Positions 15,692-25,653 are shown, numbered from the stretch's first letter. The stretch is 64,000 nt of DNA from Bacteroidota bacterium (GCA_013288325.1 JABDCB010000009.1:1-64000); one strand, 5' to 3'. Numbers and translations are program-made. Notes: generated by a model from the letters alone, not told the origin.

Positions 15692-18600
15692 ATGCAAAAT
15701 ATTAAAGGCGCCATACGGGTTTTTACCATCTTAATGGCTCTATCCTGCCTGTTTTATCTGTCCTTCACCTTTGTTGCGAATGGAATTGATACGGATGCTC
15801 ACAGTTATGCCGAGAGTTATGTAAACCGGAAAGCGGTACAAGACAGTGCCAATAAATTCTGTCATAATGATGCTGCCAAAGTAAAATCCTATCTGGATTC
15901 TATCCGCGCTAAAAAGGAAGAGTTTTATCTCTCCGATTCTATTGCCAATGAGAATGTATATAGCCTGGGTATTATAAAGTATACCGGAGCACAGGTTCGT
16001 CAGCATGCGATCAATCTGGGTCTTGACTTAAAAGGAGGGATGAACGTGACGATGGAAATCTCCGTTCCGGATATCGTAAAGGCATTAAGCAATTACAATC
16101 CTGATCCTGATTTCAATAAAGCCGTTAATCAGGCTGTTGAAATGAGCAAGACACAACAGGGAACATTTGTTGAGCTGTTTGGAAGAGCTTTTGAGAAAAA
16201 CAATCCCGGTGCCAAGCTGGCTGCTTTTTATCTTTCTAATGTAGAACTGAAAAACAGAATCAATTTCAACTCCACGAACCAGGAAGTATTAAAAGTACTG
16301 GCTAATGAAGCCGATGAGTCAGTAAAACGTGCCAAACTTATCCTCGAACAACGTATCAATAAATTCGGTGTGGCACAGCCAAGCATTCAGCTGATGCCGA
16401 ATACCGGACGTATCCTGATTGAGCTACCAGGTGTAAAAGATAAAAATCGTGTTCGTAAACTGCTTCAGGGAACAGCTAATCTGGAGTTCTGGGAGACTTA
16501 TGAATGTAAAGAAGCATTGCCTGTATTGTTCAGCGTAAATGATAAACTTTCCAAGCTCCTGTATTTCGGTGATAGTCTGAAAACTAAACCGGATAGTGCA
16601 GCTGCGGCTTTAGCAGCCGATTCGGCCAATGCGAAAAATAAAGCAACTGCCGGTAAGAAAGATAAAAAGGCGGATGACAAAAAAGTAGTAAAAGCCGAAG
16701 AAAAGAAATTGGATACATCGCGCGTGAGTCTGAGCCAGGCGATGAAATCGGATACCGGTGCATTAAAGCAAAAGGCTAAAAAAGAGAGTGCATCTGACGA
16801 ACAGAAAAAGAATCCTTTGTTCTTTATACTGCATCCATCCCTGCATGCCAGCAAAGATGGCAAAGGAGAAGAGTTTAATGAAGGCCCTGTGGTAGGTTAT
16901 GCCCTGCCTAAGGATACCGGCAAGATCAATGCCATGCTTAGAATGAAACGTGTTCAGGATATCATTCCGAAGACCATGCGTTTCTATTGGGGTGTGAAAC
17001 CGGAGAAAAACAGCAAAAACGCATTTGAATTATATGCCATCCAGGTAAAAAGACGTGATGGCCGTGCTGCACTTGAAGGAGATGTGGTTGTAGATACCCG
17101 TACCGAGTTTAACCAGCAAAGCGGTGGTAACCCCGAAATTTCCATGTCGATGAATGCAGAAGGAGCACACTCCTGGAAACTGCTGACAAAAGAAAATGTA
17201 GGACGTTGTATCGCCATCATCCTGGATGATAACGTTTATTCAGCTCCCCGTGTAAGCGGTGAAATTCCTAACGGACGTTCCTCCATCACCGGTAACTTTA
17301 CTATTAATGAAGCGAATGACCTTGTAAACGTATTAAGTGTTGGTAAGCTGCCTGCACCTGCACATATTGTAGAAGAAACAGTAGTAGGACCAACCCTGGG
17401 TCAGGAAGCCATCAATGCAGGTTTCTTATCCTTTGTGGTGGCGCTTATTGTGGTATTGATATACATGGGCTTCTATTACAACCGTGCCGGTCTTGTTGCC
17501 GATATCGCCCTGCTGGTAAACGTATTCTTTATCATGGGGGTACTCACTTCCCTGGGAGCTATCCTGACCCTTCCCGGTATTGCCGGTATCGTGCTTACGA
17601 TAGCCCTTTCTGTGGATGCGAATATCCTGATCTTCGAACGTATTCGTGAAGAGCTGAGAGAAGGAAAAGGAATTACCCTGGCTGTTACAGAAGGTTACAA
17701 ACATGCCATGTCATCCATTCTTGACTCCAACTTAACCACCCTTATTCTGGGTATCATCCTGTTTATCTTCGGTAGCGGACCCGTACAAGGATTCGCCACT
17801 ACCCTGATCATTGGTATCCTGAGCTCTATGTTCTGTGCCATCTTTATTACCCGTCTGATCTTCGATAGCATGTTGAAGAAACCAGGATCAAACGTTAAAT
17901 TCTCTATTCCTGCTACCGAAAATCTGTTGCGTCATGCGAAGATTGACTTTGTAGGAAAACGTAAATACTTCTACATCTTCTCCAGCGCCATCATTTTAAT
18001 CGGTCTTATATTCTTTGTAAAAAACAAAGGATTTAACCTGGGTGTTGATTTCCAGGGTGGACGAACGTTCCAGGTTCGGTTTGAAAAACCTGTTGATGTG
18101 GCCAACGTACGGAATGCACTTAAACTAAGCTTTGGTTCTGAACCGGAGGTGAAGACTTTTGGAAGCTCCAATCAGGTTAAGATTACCACCACGTTCAAGA
18201 TTGCTGAAACAGGACCTAAGGTGGAAGAGGAAGTGGACAGATTATTGGATACCGGGTTGAAAAAAATCCAGCCTAATTATCAGATCATGTTCCAGACCAC
18301 GGTGGGTCCATCTATCGCTAAGGATATTGTATACGCTTCCTTGCTGGCAATCTTCTTCTCCTGTATCCTGATGTTCTTATTCATCCTGATCCGGTTTAAG
18401 AAATGGCAGTATGGTTTGGGTGCCGTAGCGGCTCTGTTCCACGACGTGCTGGTAGTTATGTCCTGTTATGTGATTTTCGACGGTGTATTGCCATTCTCTC
18501 TGGAGATAGGACAGGATTTCGTAGCTGCCCTGCTTACCGTTATGGGATACTCGATGACAGATACCGTGGTTGTGTTTGACAGAATCAGGGAATTCCTGAC

Positions 18601-18862
18601 TCAGAAACAGAGTATGACCAAATCCGAACAACACAATATGATCAACTACGCGTTGAACAGTACGTTGACACGGACTATCAATACGTCTACCATCACATTC
18701 TTCGTTCTGCTTTCCATCTTCATTTTCGGTGGCGATGTAATACGCGGATTTGCTTTCGCTCTGTTGATAGGTGTGGTAATCGGTACTTATTCTTCACTTT
18801 GTATCGCTACCCCGATTGTGGTGGATTTTGATAAGAAAGACGACGCATTGGTTAAGAAGTAA
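15692..18862 (+). CDS. secDF: Fused protein translocase SecDF
   Basis: A 1,056-residue fusion of SecD and SecF, the usual form in Bacteroidota. It uses the proton gradient to pull exported proteins out of SecYEG on the periplasmic side. The SecD half has an N-terminal membrane segment, a periplasmic P1 region with LDLKGGMNVTMEISV, and five more segments beginning near AGFLSFVVALIVVLIYMGFY, including SVDANILIFERIREEL. The SecF half starts near residue 750 with FLGVDFQGG-type motif GVDFQGGRTFQV and ends with DTVVVFDRIREFL. Residues about 290-375 hold a Lys/Ala/Glu-rich insertion (KKDKKADDKKVVKAEEKK) within P1. A terminator follows directly. Confidence 0.97.
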   Translation: MQNIKGAIRVFTILMALSCLFYLSFTFVANGIDTDAHSYAESYVNRKAVQDSANKFCHNDAAKVKSYLDSIRAKKEEFYLSDSIANENVYSLGIIKYTGAQVRQHAINLGLDLKGGMNVTMEISVPDIVKALSNYNPDPDFNKAVNQAVEMSKTQQGTFVELFGRAFEKNNPGAKLAAFYLSNVELKNRINFNSTNQEVLKVLANEADESVKRAKLILEQRINKFGVAQPSIQLMPNTGRILIELPGVKDKNRVRKLLQGTANLEFWETYECKEALPVLFSVNDKLSKLLYFGDSLKTKPDSAAAALAADSANAKNKATAGKKDKKADDKKVVKAEEKKLDTSRVSLSQAMKSDTGALKQKAKKESASDEQKKNPLFFILHPSLHASKDGKGEEFNEGPVVGYALPKDTGKINAMLRMKRVQDIIPKTMRFYWGVKPEKNSKNAFELYAIQVKRRDGRAALEGDVVVDTRTEFNQQSGGNPEISMSMNAEGAHSWKLLTKENVGRCIAIILDDNVYSAPRVSGEIPNGRSSITGNFTINEANDLVNVLSVGKLPAPAHIVEETVVGPTLGQEAINAGFLSFVVALIVVLIYMGFYYNRAGLVADIALLVNVFFIMGVLTSLGAILTLPGIAGIVLTIALSVDANILIFERIREELREGKGITLAVTEGYKHAMSSILDSNLTTLILGIILFIFGSGPVQGFATTLIIGILSSMFCAIFITRLIFDSMLKKPGSNVKFSIPATENLLRHAKIDFVGKRKYFYIFSSAIILIGLIFFVKNKGFNLGVDFQGGRTFQVRFEKPVDVANVRNALKLSFGSEPEVKTFGSSNQVKITTTFKIAETGPKVEEEVDRLLDTGLKKIQPNYQIMFQTTVGPSIAKDIVYASLLAIFFSCILMFLFILIRFKKWQYGLGAVAALFHDVLVVMSCYVIFDGVLPFSLEIGQDFVAALLTVMGYSMTDTVVVFDRIREFLTQKQSMTKSEQHNMINYALNSTLTRTINTSTITFFVLLSIFIFGGDVIRGFAFALLIGVVIGTYSSLCIATPIVVDFDKKDDALVKK

Positions 18863-18884
18863 GCCCCTAATCGTTAAAGAATTA

Positions 18885-18921
18885 GAAAAAGATCCTGTTT
18901 TTATAAACAGGATCTTTTTTT
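18885..18921 (+). terminator. Terminator after secDF
   Basis: AAAGATCCTGTTT-loop-AAACAGGATCTTTTTTT, a strong 13-bp stem with T tail, lying just before the tatA promoter region. Confidence 0.92.
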
Positions 18922-18939
18922 GTTGCGTAGCTTTGTACC

Positions 18940-19341
18940 ATGAATTACAATCATCTGCCTTTTCTTTTTCTGGAAAGCCTTGGAACGGGCGAGGTTCTGC
19001 TTATTGTATTTGTCATCATCATCTTTTTCGGAGGCAAGAAAATCCCTGAAATGGCCCGTGTACTGGGCAAAGGGATGAGAGAGTTTAAGGCTGCGGCAGA
19101 TAATATTCAGGACGAGATTCAAAAAAGTGTAAACGAGATAGAACGTCATGCCAATGTAGAAAAGGCCATGAAAGATCTGGATCTTGAACATAACAACCCT
19201 CCGCCGGTATTGATCCGTGATGAGGAACACCCTTCTGTTGCACCCCTTTCCAATAGCACTGCATCTTCTGTTACCCCTGTCACCCCTCCTGTTGTACCTA
19301 TTACACCCGTTACCCCCGAACCGAAGGAAAAGGAAAAATAG
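18940..19341 (+). CDS. tatA: Twin-arginine translocase subunit TatA/E
   Basis: 133 residues. The N-terminus carries one membrane helix (LGTGEVLLIVFVIIIFFGG, about residues 14-32), a Phe-Gly hinge (FFGGKKIPEM) and an amphipathic helix (ARVLGKGMREFKAAADN), the hallmark TatA layout; it oligomerises to let folded Tat substrates across the inner membrane. A charged region and a Pro/Thr/Val-rich tail (VTPVTPPVVPITPVTPEPKE) follow. No tatB or tatC is in the window, as is usual in this phylum. TAGCTTTG (18928-18935) ends four bases before ATG, so a leaderless transcript is likely. Confidence 0.92.
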   Translation: MNYNHLPFLFLESLGTGEVLLIVFVIIIFFGGKKIPEMARVLGKGMREFKAAADNIQDEIQKSVNEIERHANVEKAMKDLDLEHNNPPPVLIRDEEHPSVAPLSNSTASSVTPVTPPVVPITPVTPEPKEKEK

Positions 19342-19366
19342 TCTGATTCTCCTGCTTACTAACTTA

Positions 19367-19506
19367 ATTGTCACTCTGAGGCATCTTGGGGCAGATCGTG
19401 TCATGCCGTGCCAAAGAATCTTCTGGGGTATGGGAACATCATTCCAAGAGAATTCTTTCCTGCTCCCAACACTGAATTCAGCTTCTTGTAGCTCAGAATG
19501 ACAAAT
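19367..19506. repeat. MITE-like inverted-repeat element (GTCAyTCTGAG family)
   Basis: A 140-bp segment with imperfect terminal inverted repeats ATTGTCACTCTGAG and CTCAGAATGACAAAT. A shorter relative with perfect ends is at 25657-25716. Such GTCATTCTGAG-ended intergenic elements are common in Bacteroidota genomes. No coding capacity. Confidence 0.65.
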
Positions 19507-19644
19507 ATCGGAATGCTCGCCTCTATGAAATTTACATTTTAGCAACAAGAGTCTTAAAAATAAGGTACTAAACACCAATAAATGACATTATTTTAAAGTA
19601 TCCCCCACAAAAATAGGGGGTGTCAATAAAAAATGATGATATTT

Positions 19645-19677
19645 TTGAGAGAGGGGTCAATTATTGCTCTACATTTG
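19645..19677 (+). promoter_or_regulatory. Probable glnN promoter
   Basis: TTG (19645-19647), 22-bp spacer, TACATTTG (19670-19677). Spacing is at the long end. The leader would be about 90 nt. Confidence 0.5.
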
Positions 19678-19769
19678 TCCCCGTGAATGAAAAAGGTCAC
19701 TTTTATCAAGTTCTTTCAAAATATAACCCCATAAATCGTAAATCTTAACTCATAAATCTTAAATCCATT

Positions 19770-21959
19770 ATGGCTATTCATCGTTTCAGAGCATTGGAGG
19801 AGGTTATGACCCGCACTCCTGTTAAAGTTGAACTACCATCAGATAAAGTATCTGATTTTTTCGGTCGTCATGTATTCGGTCAGGATGCCATGCGCAAATA
19901 CCTGAGTGAGGAAGGTTTCGGTAGTGTAATGAATGCTATAAACAGCGGCACCAAGATAGACCGTAAGATGGCCGAGCAGGTGGCTAATGGAATGAAAGCA
20001 TGGGCCATGAGCATGGGCGCCACGCATTATACCCACTGGTTTCAGCCCTTAACAGGCACCACCGCGGAAAAGCATGATGCTTTTTTTACACCGTATGATA
20101 ACGGTCGCGCGATGGAAACATTTGGCGGAGGACAGCTGGTACAACAGGAGCCGGATGCTTCGTCCTTCCCGAGCGGAGGTATACGGAACACTTTTGAAGC
20201 CAGGGGATATACGGCCTGGGATCCAACTTCTCCTGCATTTTTGATTGGCTCTACGCTTTGTATTCCTACCATATTCGTATCCTATACAGGAGAATCACTG
20301 GATTTTAAGACTCCCTTGCTGAAAGCATTGAGTGCACTGGATGGAGCGGCTACGGAAGTATGTCAGTATTTTGACAAAAACATAACGAAAGTAACTGCTA
20401 CCCTGGGTTGGGAACAGGAATACTTTCTGGTAGATACAGCTTTGTACAATGCCCGCCCCGATCTGCAGATGTGCGGAAGAACTTTGTTCGGACATCCTCC
20501 TGCCAAAGGACAGCAGCTGGAAGATCATTATTTCGGTTCTATTCCGGAGCGTGCAACCGCATTTATGCGCGATTTTGAACAGGAAAGCTGGTTGCTGGGA
20601 ATACCGGTTAAAACACGTCACAATGAGGTGGCTCCCAACCAGTTTGAATGTGCTCCTGTATTTGAGGAGTGTAATTTGGCGGTAGACCATAATCAGCTGT
20701 TGATGGATGTGATGGAAAAGGTGGCCCGTAGCCATAATTTCCGTGTTTTGCTGCATGAAAAACCTTATTCCGGCGTGAACGGAAGTGGCAAACACAACAA
20801 CTGGAGCATGAGTACCAATACCGGCAAGAATCTGTTATCACCGGGTAAGACACCAAAAACCAATCTTCAGTTTCTGACCTTTTTTATCAATACGATTAAG
20901 GCAGTACATGACAATGCCGATTTGCTCCGCGCTTCTATTGCATCGGCCAGCAATGATCATCGTCTGGGTGCCAATGAGGCTCCGCCTGCTATCGTCAGTA
21001 TTTTTATCGGCAGTCAGCTTACCGAGATTCTGGAAGATCTGGAGAAACGTGTGAAATCAGGTAAAATGACACCGGATGAAAAGACGGCTCTTAAGCTGGA
21101 TATAGGAAAGATTCCGGATATCCTGCTGGATAATACTGATCGTAACCGTACATCGCCTTTTGCATTTACCGGAAACAAGTTTGAATTCAGGGCAGTAGGT
21201 TCTTCAGCCAATTGCGCCGGAGCCATGACTGTTTTGAATGCCATCATGGCCGACCAGCTTCTTATTTTCAAAAAGGATGTGGATAAGTTGATGGAAAGCG
21301 GAGTGGAGAAAGATGAAGCCTTGTTTCAGGTATTGGTAGACTATATCAAAAAATCAAAGCGTATCCTGTTTGAAGGCAATGGATACAGCGATGAGTGGAA
21401 GAATGAAGCTAAAAAAAGAGGACTGAACAACTTCAATACAACACCTGCTGCACTGGATGCTTATGTGAAAAAAGAAGCCCTTGCTCTTTTTGAACGTCTG
21501 CATATTATGACGCATCGAGAACAGGAAGCCCGTCATGCCATATATCTGGAAAATTATACCAAAAAGATTCAGATTGAAAGCCGTGTAATGGCTGATTTGG
21601 CGATGAATCAGATTATCCCCACAGCTATTAAGTATCAGAAAATCCTGGTGGATAACGTATCAGGACTTAAGAACATACTGGATACGAAAGATTACACCAA
21701 AGTGGCCGGCCCACAGCTGGAAATAATTATGGAAATATCATCTCATGTGGGTACCATCAAGGACCATGTGGATACAATGATTGAGGAGCGGAAAGCGGCC
21801 AATGTGATTGAAGACCATAAGAAACAGGCTGTGGCCTATTGTGAAAAGGTAAAGGCTCATTTTGACGAGATTCGCTATCATGTGGATAAGCTGGAACTGG
21901 TTATTGATGATGAAAACTGGCCTTTGCCTAAATACAGGGAGTTGTTGTTTACGAAATAA
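19770..21959 (+). CDS. glnN: Glutamine synthetase type III
   Basis: 729 residues, the size of GSIII (types I and II are about 450 and 370). It makes glutamine from glutamate, ammonia and ATP in the cytoplasm. GSIII landmarks: LGWEQEYFLVD (metal-binding Glu residues), RHNEVAPNQFECAPVFEE, VLLHEKPYSGVNGSGKHNNWSMST (ATP and substrate region) and NRTSPFAFTGNKFEFRAVG. The last 150 residues are the helical GSIII C-terminal extension. It is preceded by its own promoter and followed by a palindromic structure, so it is probably monocistronic and nitrogen-controlled in a way not visible here. Confidence 0.97.
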   Translation: MAIHRFRALEEVMTRTPVKVELPSDKVSDFFGRHVFGQDAMRKYLSEEGFGSVMNAINSGTKIDRKMAEQVANGMKAWAMSMGATHYTHWFQPLTGTTAEKHDAFFTPYDNGRAMETFGGGQLVQQEPDASSFPSGGIRNTFEARGYTAWDPTSPAFLIGSTLCIPTIFVSYTGESLDFKTPLLKALSALDGAATEVCQYFDKNITKVTATLGWEQEYFLVDTALYNARPDLQMCGRTLFGHPPAKGQQLEDHYFGSIPERATAFMRDFEQESWLLGIPVKTRHNEVAPNQFECAPVFEECNLAVDHNQLLMDVMEKVARSHNFRVLLHEKPYSGVNGSGKHNNWSMSTNTGKNLLSPGKTPKTNLQFLTFFINTIKAVHDNADLLRASIASASNDHRLGANEAPPAIVSIFIGSQLTEILEDLEKRVKSGKMTPDEKTALKLDIGKIPDILLDNTDRNRTSPFAFTGNKFEFRAVGSSANCAGAMTVLNAIMADQLLIFKKDVDKLMESGVEKDEALFQVLVDYIKKSKRILFEGNGYSDEWKNEAKKRGLNNFNTTPAALDAYVKKEALALFERLHIMTHREQEARHAIYLENYTKKIQIESRVMADLAMNQIIPTAIKYQKILVDNVSGLKNILDTKDYTKVAGPQLEIIMEISSHVGTIKDHVDTMIEERKAANVIEDHKKQAVAYCEKVKAHFDEIRYHVDKLELVIDDENWPLPKYRELLFTK

Positions 21960-21980
21960 CCATAAGACCGGACCTTCATT

Positions 21981-22027
21981 TACCTGTTCATAATTTGATA
22001 ATATTTCAATATTATCATTAAACAGGT
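21981..22027. terminator. Long imperfect palindrome after glnN
   Basis: ACCTGTT...TGATAATATT-loop-AATATTATCA...AACAGGT forms a two-part stem of about 17 bp with small internal loops. There is no T run, so it may be an mRNA 3'-end stabiliser rather than an intrinsic terminator. Confidence 0.5.
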
Positions 22028-22203
22028 GATTGAATCTTGTATTTAACAGGATGGATTGGATGGAATGGGTATAAATTGCCTATAAATACCCCTTTTATCT
22101 CCTGTTTTTTGACTGGAATGGGGGATTAAATTTTTTTTTCTCAGGAATTAATGGTTATTTTAGCACCCATTAATACCAATCGTAAACAAACAATTCATCC
22201 GAT

Positions 22204-24387
22204 ATGAAACTAATCAGAATAATCGCGTTGTCGTTTGCCTTGCTTGCTCTCTCTTTCGGATCTGCTTATGCTCAGAAGAATTTCGTAAAAGATGCAGATC
22301 TGGCTTTTAAGAACAAGCAATACTACAATGCGGTGGAGCTTTACAAAAAAGCGCTTCCTAAGATCAAGAGGAAGGAAGAGAAGGCACGTGTTACTTATCA
22401 AGTGGCTGAATGTTACCGTAATATCTACGATAATAAACAAAGCGAAAGCTGGTACAACAAAGCGATCAAAGCAAAATATCCTGACCCGAAAGCCCACCTG
22501 TACCGTGCACTGGCTTTGAAAAAAGCAGATCGTTATGATGAAGCGATTATTGAATTCAATGCCTACAAAGCAGCCGTTCCTTCGGATCCTGCAGGAGAAA
22601 ACGGAGTTAAATCTTCAGAGATAGCTCAGAAATGGAAAGATAATCCTACCCGTCATAAAATTGAAAATATGGCGCAAATCAATGGTAAGGATGCTGACTT
22701 CTCTCCATACTGGGAAGATAAAAAACACCTTTCCCTTGTATTCTCTTCAAAACGCGAAGGTTCTACCGGTGGTTCCACCATCGATACCAAGACCGGTGCT
22801 CTTTTCTCCGATATTTTCGAAACCAAGGTTGACAAGAACGGTAAATGGAGTGCTCCGGGCCCACTGCCTGGAAATTTGAACTCTTCCGGTAACGAAGGTT
22901 CTTGCTGGATCAGCAACAAAGGTGATGTCATGTATTTTACCCGTTGCGGAAAAAACAAGAAACAGGTTATTACTTGTGAAATTTTCAAAGCCACCAAAAA
23001 AGGAAATAGCTGGGAGCCGGAAGAAAAACCAATCGATTTCGGTATCGACAGCGTTGATAAATGGAATTTCCGTCACCCGACAATCAGCCCTGATGAGCAG
23101 GTAATGGTATTCAGCTCCGATTGGCAGACTGGTAGCCGTGAGAACTCCGATCTTTTCATCTCTATGTTTGATAAAAAATCAAAAACATGGGGAAAACCGG
23201 TTAACCTCGGTACCGGTATCAATACTACAGGTAAAGAAGGTTTCCCTTATATTCATGATGATGGATCCCTGTATTACTCTTCCGACGGATTGCTCGGTAT
23301 GGGTGGTCTAGACATTTTCAAAGCAGAAAAGAAATCAAAGGATAAATGGGAATGGCAGAATCCTACCAACCTGAAATACCCGATGAACTCTGCAGAAGAT
23401 GATTTCGGAATCATTTTCGATGGTAAAAAAGATCGTGGTTATTTCTCTTCCAACCGGGAAGGAACGAAAGGAATGGATGATATCTGGTCCTTTATCCTGC
23501 CACCACTCGAATTCTCTCTGGATGGTGTAGTTACCGACTGTAAAAACAAAGTGGCTCTGCAAGGCGCTTCTGTACGTATCACCGGTTCTGACGGATCTTC
23601 CCTCGAAGACAAGACCGACAAAGCAGGATACTACAAATTCAAGCTTAACCCGAATGTATCTTATGTAGTAATGGTATTTGCTGATAAAACAAGCAGCACC
23701 TTTGCTCAAGGATACTTTAACCTTCCTGAAGGTGAAAAAGGAAAGATGACTACGGTAGGTGAAGATGCCAGCAAAGCATTCAAAAAAGATTTCTGTCTGG
23801 CACCATTCGAAAAAGAAATTCGTTTCCCGGAAGTACAGTATGACCTTGCTAAGGCAACACTTCGTCCGGAATCAAAAGATTCTCTGAACTATCTTGTTAC
23901 CCTGCTTACCGACAACCCAACACTGGTTATCGAGCTTGCAGCACACACGGACTCCCGTGGTAGTGATGAAGCCAACCTGAAACTGTCTCAGGCCCGTGCC
24001 AAATCCTGCTACGATTATCTGGTGGATGAAAAACATATCAATCCGGCTCGTATTGTTCCAAAGGGATACGGTGAGAAACAGTTGAAATTCAGCGATAAAG
24101 AAATCAACGCCCTGAAGACAAAACAAGAGCAGGAAGCAATGCACCAGAAAAACCGTCGTACGGTGATCCGGGTATTGAAAACCGATTTTGTGGATCCTAC
24201 GTTGCCTAAACTGGATCGTGCTATTATAGTACCTAAAGTAGTAGGTGGTCAGGAAGATTATGGTACAGATCAGGGAACAGGAGTAGAAGGAACAGATCAG
24301 CCAAAGGCAGATGCACCGGCTCCAACGCCAACACCGGCTCCTGCACCAACTCCAACGCCTACCCCAACTCCTAAAAAACCAAAATAA
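22204..24387 (+). CDS. PorE-like TPR/propeller/OmpA protein, copy 1
   Basis: 727 residues in four modules: signal peptide (1-23), tetratricopeptide repeats (about 25-130, KNFVKDADLAFKNKQYYNAV), WD40/PD40-like propeller (about 150-430, with repeated SPDEQVMVFSSD- and YYSSDGLLGMGGLD-type blades), a carboxypeptidase-regulatory-like domain (about 435-520) and an OmpA C-terminal peptidoglycan-binding domain (about 540-660, ELAAHTDSRGSDEANLKLSQ). This order is that of PorE, a periplasmic part of the type IX secretion/gliding machinery. A Pro/Thr/Ala tail closes the protein. A paralogue lies 1.4 kb downstream. It differs from classical PorE in having no lipobox. Confidence 0.88.
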   Translation: MKLIRIIALSFALLALSFGSAYAQKNFVKDADLAFKNKQYYNAVELYKKALPKIKRKEEKARVTYQVAECYRNIYDNKQSESWYNKAIKAKYPDPKAHLYRALALKKADRYDEAIIEFNAYKAAVPSDPAGENGVKSSEIAQKWKDNPTRHKIENMAQINGKDADFSPYWEDKKHLSLVFSSKREGSTGGSTIDTKTGALFSDIFETKVDKNGKWSAPGPLPGNLNSSGNEGSCWISNKGDVMYFTRCGKNKKQVITCEIFKATKKGNSWEPEEKPIDFGIDSVDKWNFRHPTISPDEQVMVFSSDWQTGSRENSDLFISMFDKKSKTWGKPVNLGTGINTTGKEGFPYIHDDGSLYYSSDGLLGMGGLDIFKAEKKSKDKWEWQNPTNLKYPMNSAEDDFGIIFDGKKDRGYFSSNREGTKGMDDIWSFILPPLEFSLDGVVTDCKNKVALQGASVRITGSDGSSLEDKTDKAGYYKFKLNPNVSYVVMVFADKTSSTFAQGYFNLPEGEKGKMTTVGEDASKAFKKDFCLAPFEKEIRFPEVQYDLAKATLRPESKDSLNYLVTLLTDNPTLVIELAAHTDSRGSDEANLKLSQARAKSCYDYLVDEKHINPARIVPKGYGEKQLKFSDKEINALKTKQEQEAMHQKNRRTVIRVLKTDFVDPTLPKLDRAIIVPKVVGGQEDYGTDQGTGVEGTDQPKADAPAPTPTPAPAPTPTPTPTPKKPK

Positions 24388-24393
24388 CACGGT

Positions 24394-24455
24394 TTGAAAA
24401 AGAGATAATGAATTAACTTTGAAACCCCGATACCATGTCGGGGTTTCTTTTTTTG
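24394..24455 (+). terminator. Terminator of copy 1 overlapped by a purM promoter
   Basis: GAAACCCCGA-loop-TCGGGGTTTC plus T run (24421-24455) is a strong terminator. TTG (24394-24396), 17 bp, TAACTTTG (24414-24421) directly precedes it. Transcripts started there would begin inside the left arm and could not form the full hairpin, so read-in is stopped while new starts pass. Confidence 0.72.
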
Positions 24456-24462
24456 ATAAGCT

Positions 24463-25653
24463 ATGAGTGACGAAAAGTATAAGCTAAGAGGGGTTTCAGC
24501 CGGGAAAGAAGATGTGCATAATGCCATCAGTGGAATTGATAAAGGGCTTTTCCCCAAAGCATTCTGCAAAATAGTGCCCGACTATCTGGGAGGTGATCCC
24601 GATTATTGTACCGTGATGCATGCCGATGGAGCCGGAACAAAGACTTCACTGGCTTATATGTACTGGAAAGAAACCGGCGATCTGAGCGTTTGGAAAGGCA
24701 TAGCCCAGGATGCCATTGTGATGAATACCGATGATCTCTTATGTGTGGGTGCTACCGATAATATTCTGATCTCATCTACCATCGGGAGAAATAAAAATTG
24801 CATTCCAGGCGAAGTGATTGGCGCCATTATTAAAGGAACGGAAGAGGTGCTTGCTGAGCTGCGTTCATATGGTATCGGAATTCATTCTACCGGAGGAGAA
24901 ACAGCCGATGTAGGAGATCTGGTGAGAACAGTGATTGTAGATTCAACCGTGGTGTGCCGTATGAAACGTTCGGATGTAATTGATAACAGTCATATCCAGG
25001 CAGGAGATGTGATTGTGGGCTTGTCTTCCTATGGGCAAACGAGCTATGAAAAACATTATAACGGCGGAATGGGTAGTAACGGCCTTACCGCTGCCCGGCA
25101 TGATGTGTTTGAAAAAACGCTTGCTATAAAATATCCCGAAAGCTTTGATGCTGCTGTTCCTTCCGAACTTGTTTACAGCGGGAAAGCTAAACTGACAGAT
25201 ACCATTGAAGTAGAGGTAGGAGGGAAACCTGTTGCCGTGGATATGGGTAAGCTGGTGCTATCTCCAACCCGTACCTATGCCCCGGTGATAAAAGCCATGC
25301 TGGATAAATACCGTGCCTCTATCCATGGTATGGTACATTGCAGCGGTGGAGGTCAAACCAAGGTGATGCATTTTATCGAAAACCTCCATATTATAAAGGA
25401 TAAGCTGTTTCCTATTCCTCCCTTATTCCGCATCATCAGAGAACAAAGCGGTACCGATTGGAAAGAAATGTATAAAGTGTTTAATATGGGTCACCGCATG
25501 GAATTATATGTTCCTGCACACCTGGCCAAAGAACTTATTTCCATTGCGCATTCCTTTCAACTGGATGCACAAATCATAGGAAGGGTGGAGGCTGCAGACC
25601 AGAAAAAAGTAAGCATACATTCTGAGTTCGGAACATTTGTGTATGAGTCGTGA
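24463..25653 (+). CDS. purM: Phosphoribosylformylglycinamidine cyclo-ligase (AIR synthase)
   Basis: 396 residues, AIR-synthase fold, the long Bacteroidota form of PurM. It closes the imidazole ring of AIR in purine synthesis using ATP. Visible motifs: MHADGAGTKTSLAYMYWKE, the metal/nucleotide region DAIVMNTDDLLCVGAT, GEVIGAIIKGTEEVLAELRS, STGGETADVGDLVRT, and the C-terminal domain with MVHCSGGGQTKVMHF. Sequence is more distant from enteric PurM, as typical in this phylum, so AIR-synthase-related protein is a possible cautious label. It stands between two PorE-like genes, unrelated in function, and has its own promoter. Confidence 0.9.
   Translation: MSDEKYKLRGVSAGKEDVHNAISGIDKGLFPKAFCKIVPDYLGGDPDYCTVMHADGAGTKTSLAYMYWKETGDLSVWKGIAQDAIVMNTDDLLCVGATDNILISSTIGRNKNCIPGEVIGAIIKGTEEVLAELRSYGIGIHSTGGETADVGDLVRTVIVDSTVVCRMKRSDVIDNSHIQAGDVIVGLSSYGQTSYEKHYNGGMGSNGLTAARHDVFEKTLAIKYPESFDAAVPSELVYSGKAKLTDTIEVEVGGKPVAVDMGKLVLSPTRTYAPVIKAMLDKYRASIHGMVHCSGGGQTKVMHFIENLHIIKDKLFPIPPLFRIIREQSGTDWKEMYKVFNMGHRMELYVPAHLAKELISIAHSFQLDAQIIGRVEAADQKKVSIHSEFGTFVYES

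Larger units (their letters stand above)
19342..19769. other. Intergenic region before glnN
   Basis: About 430 bp without a convincing gene. It holds the inverted-repeat element at 19367-19506, an AT-rich stretch with a run of G (aaaataggggg), and the putative glnN promoter. The track ORFs here (18901..19578 minus; 19217..19501 plus) are shadows of tatA and the repeat. Confidence 0.7.

Noticed and set aside
18901-19578. 225-residue minus-strand ORF
   Set aside because: Antisense to tatA and running through an inverted-repeat element and the secDF terminator; no protein-like features.
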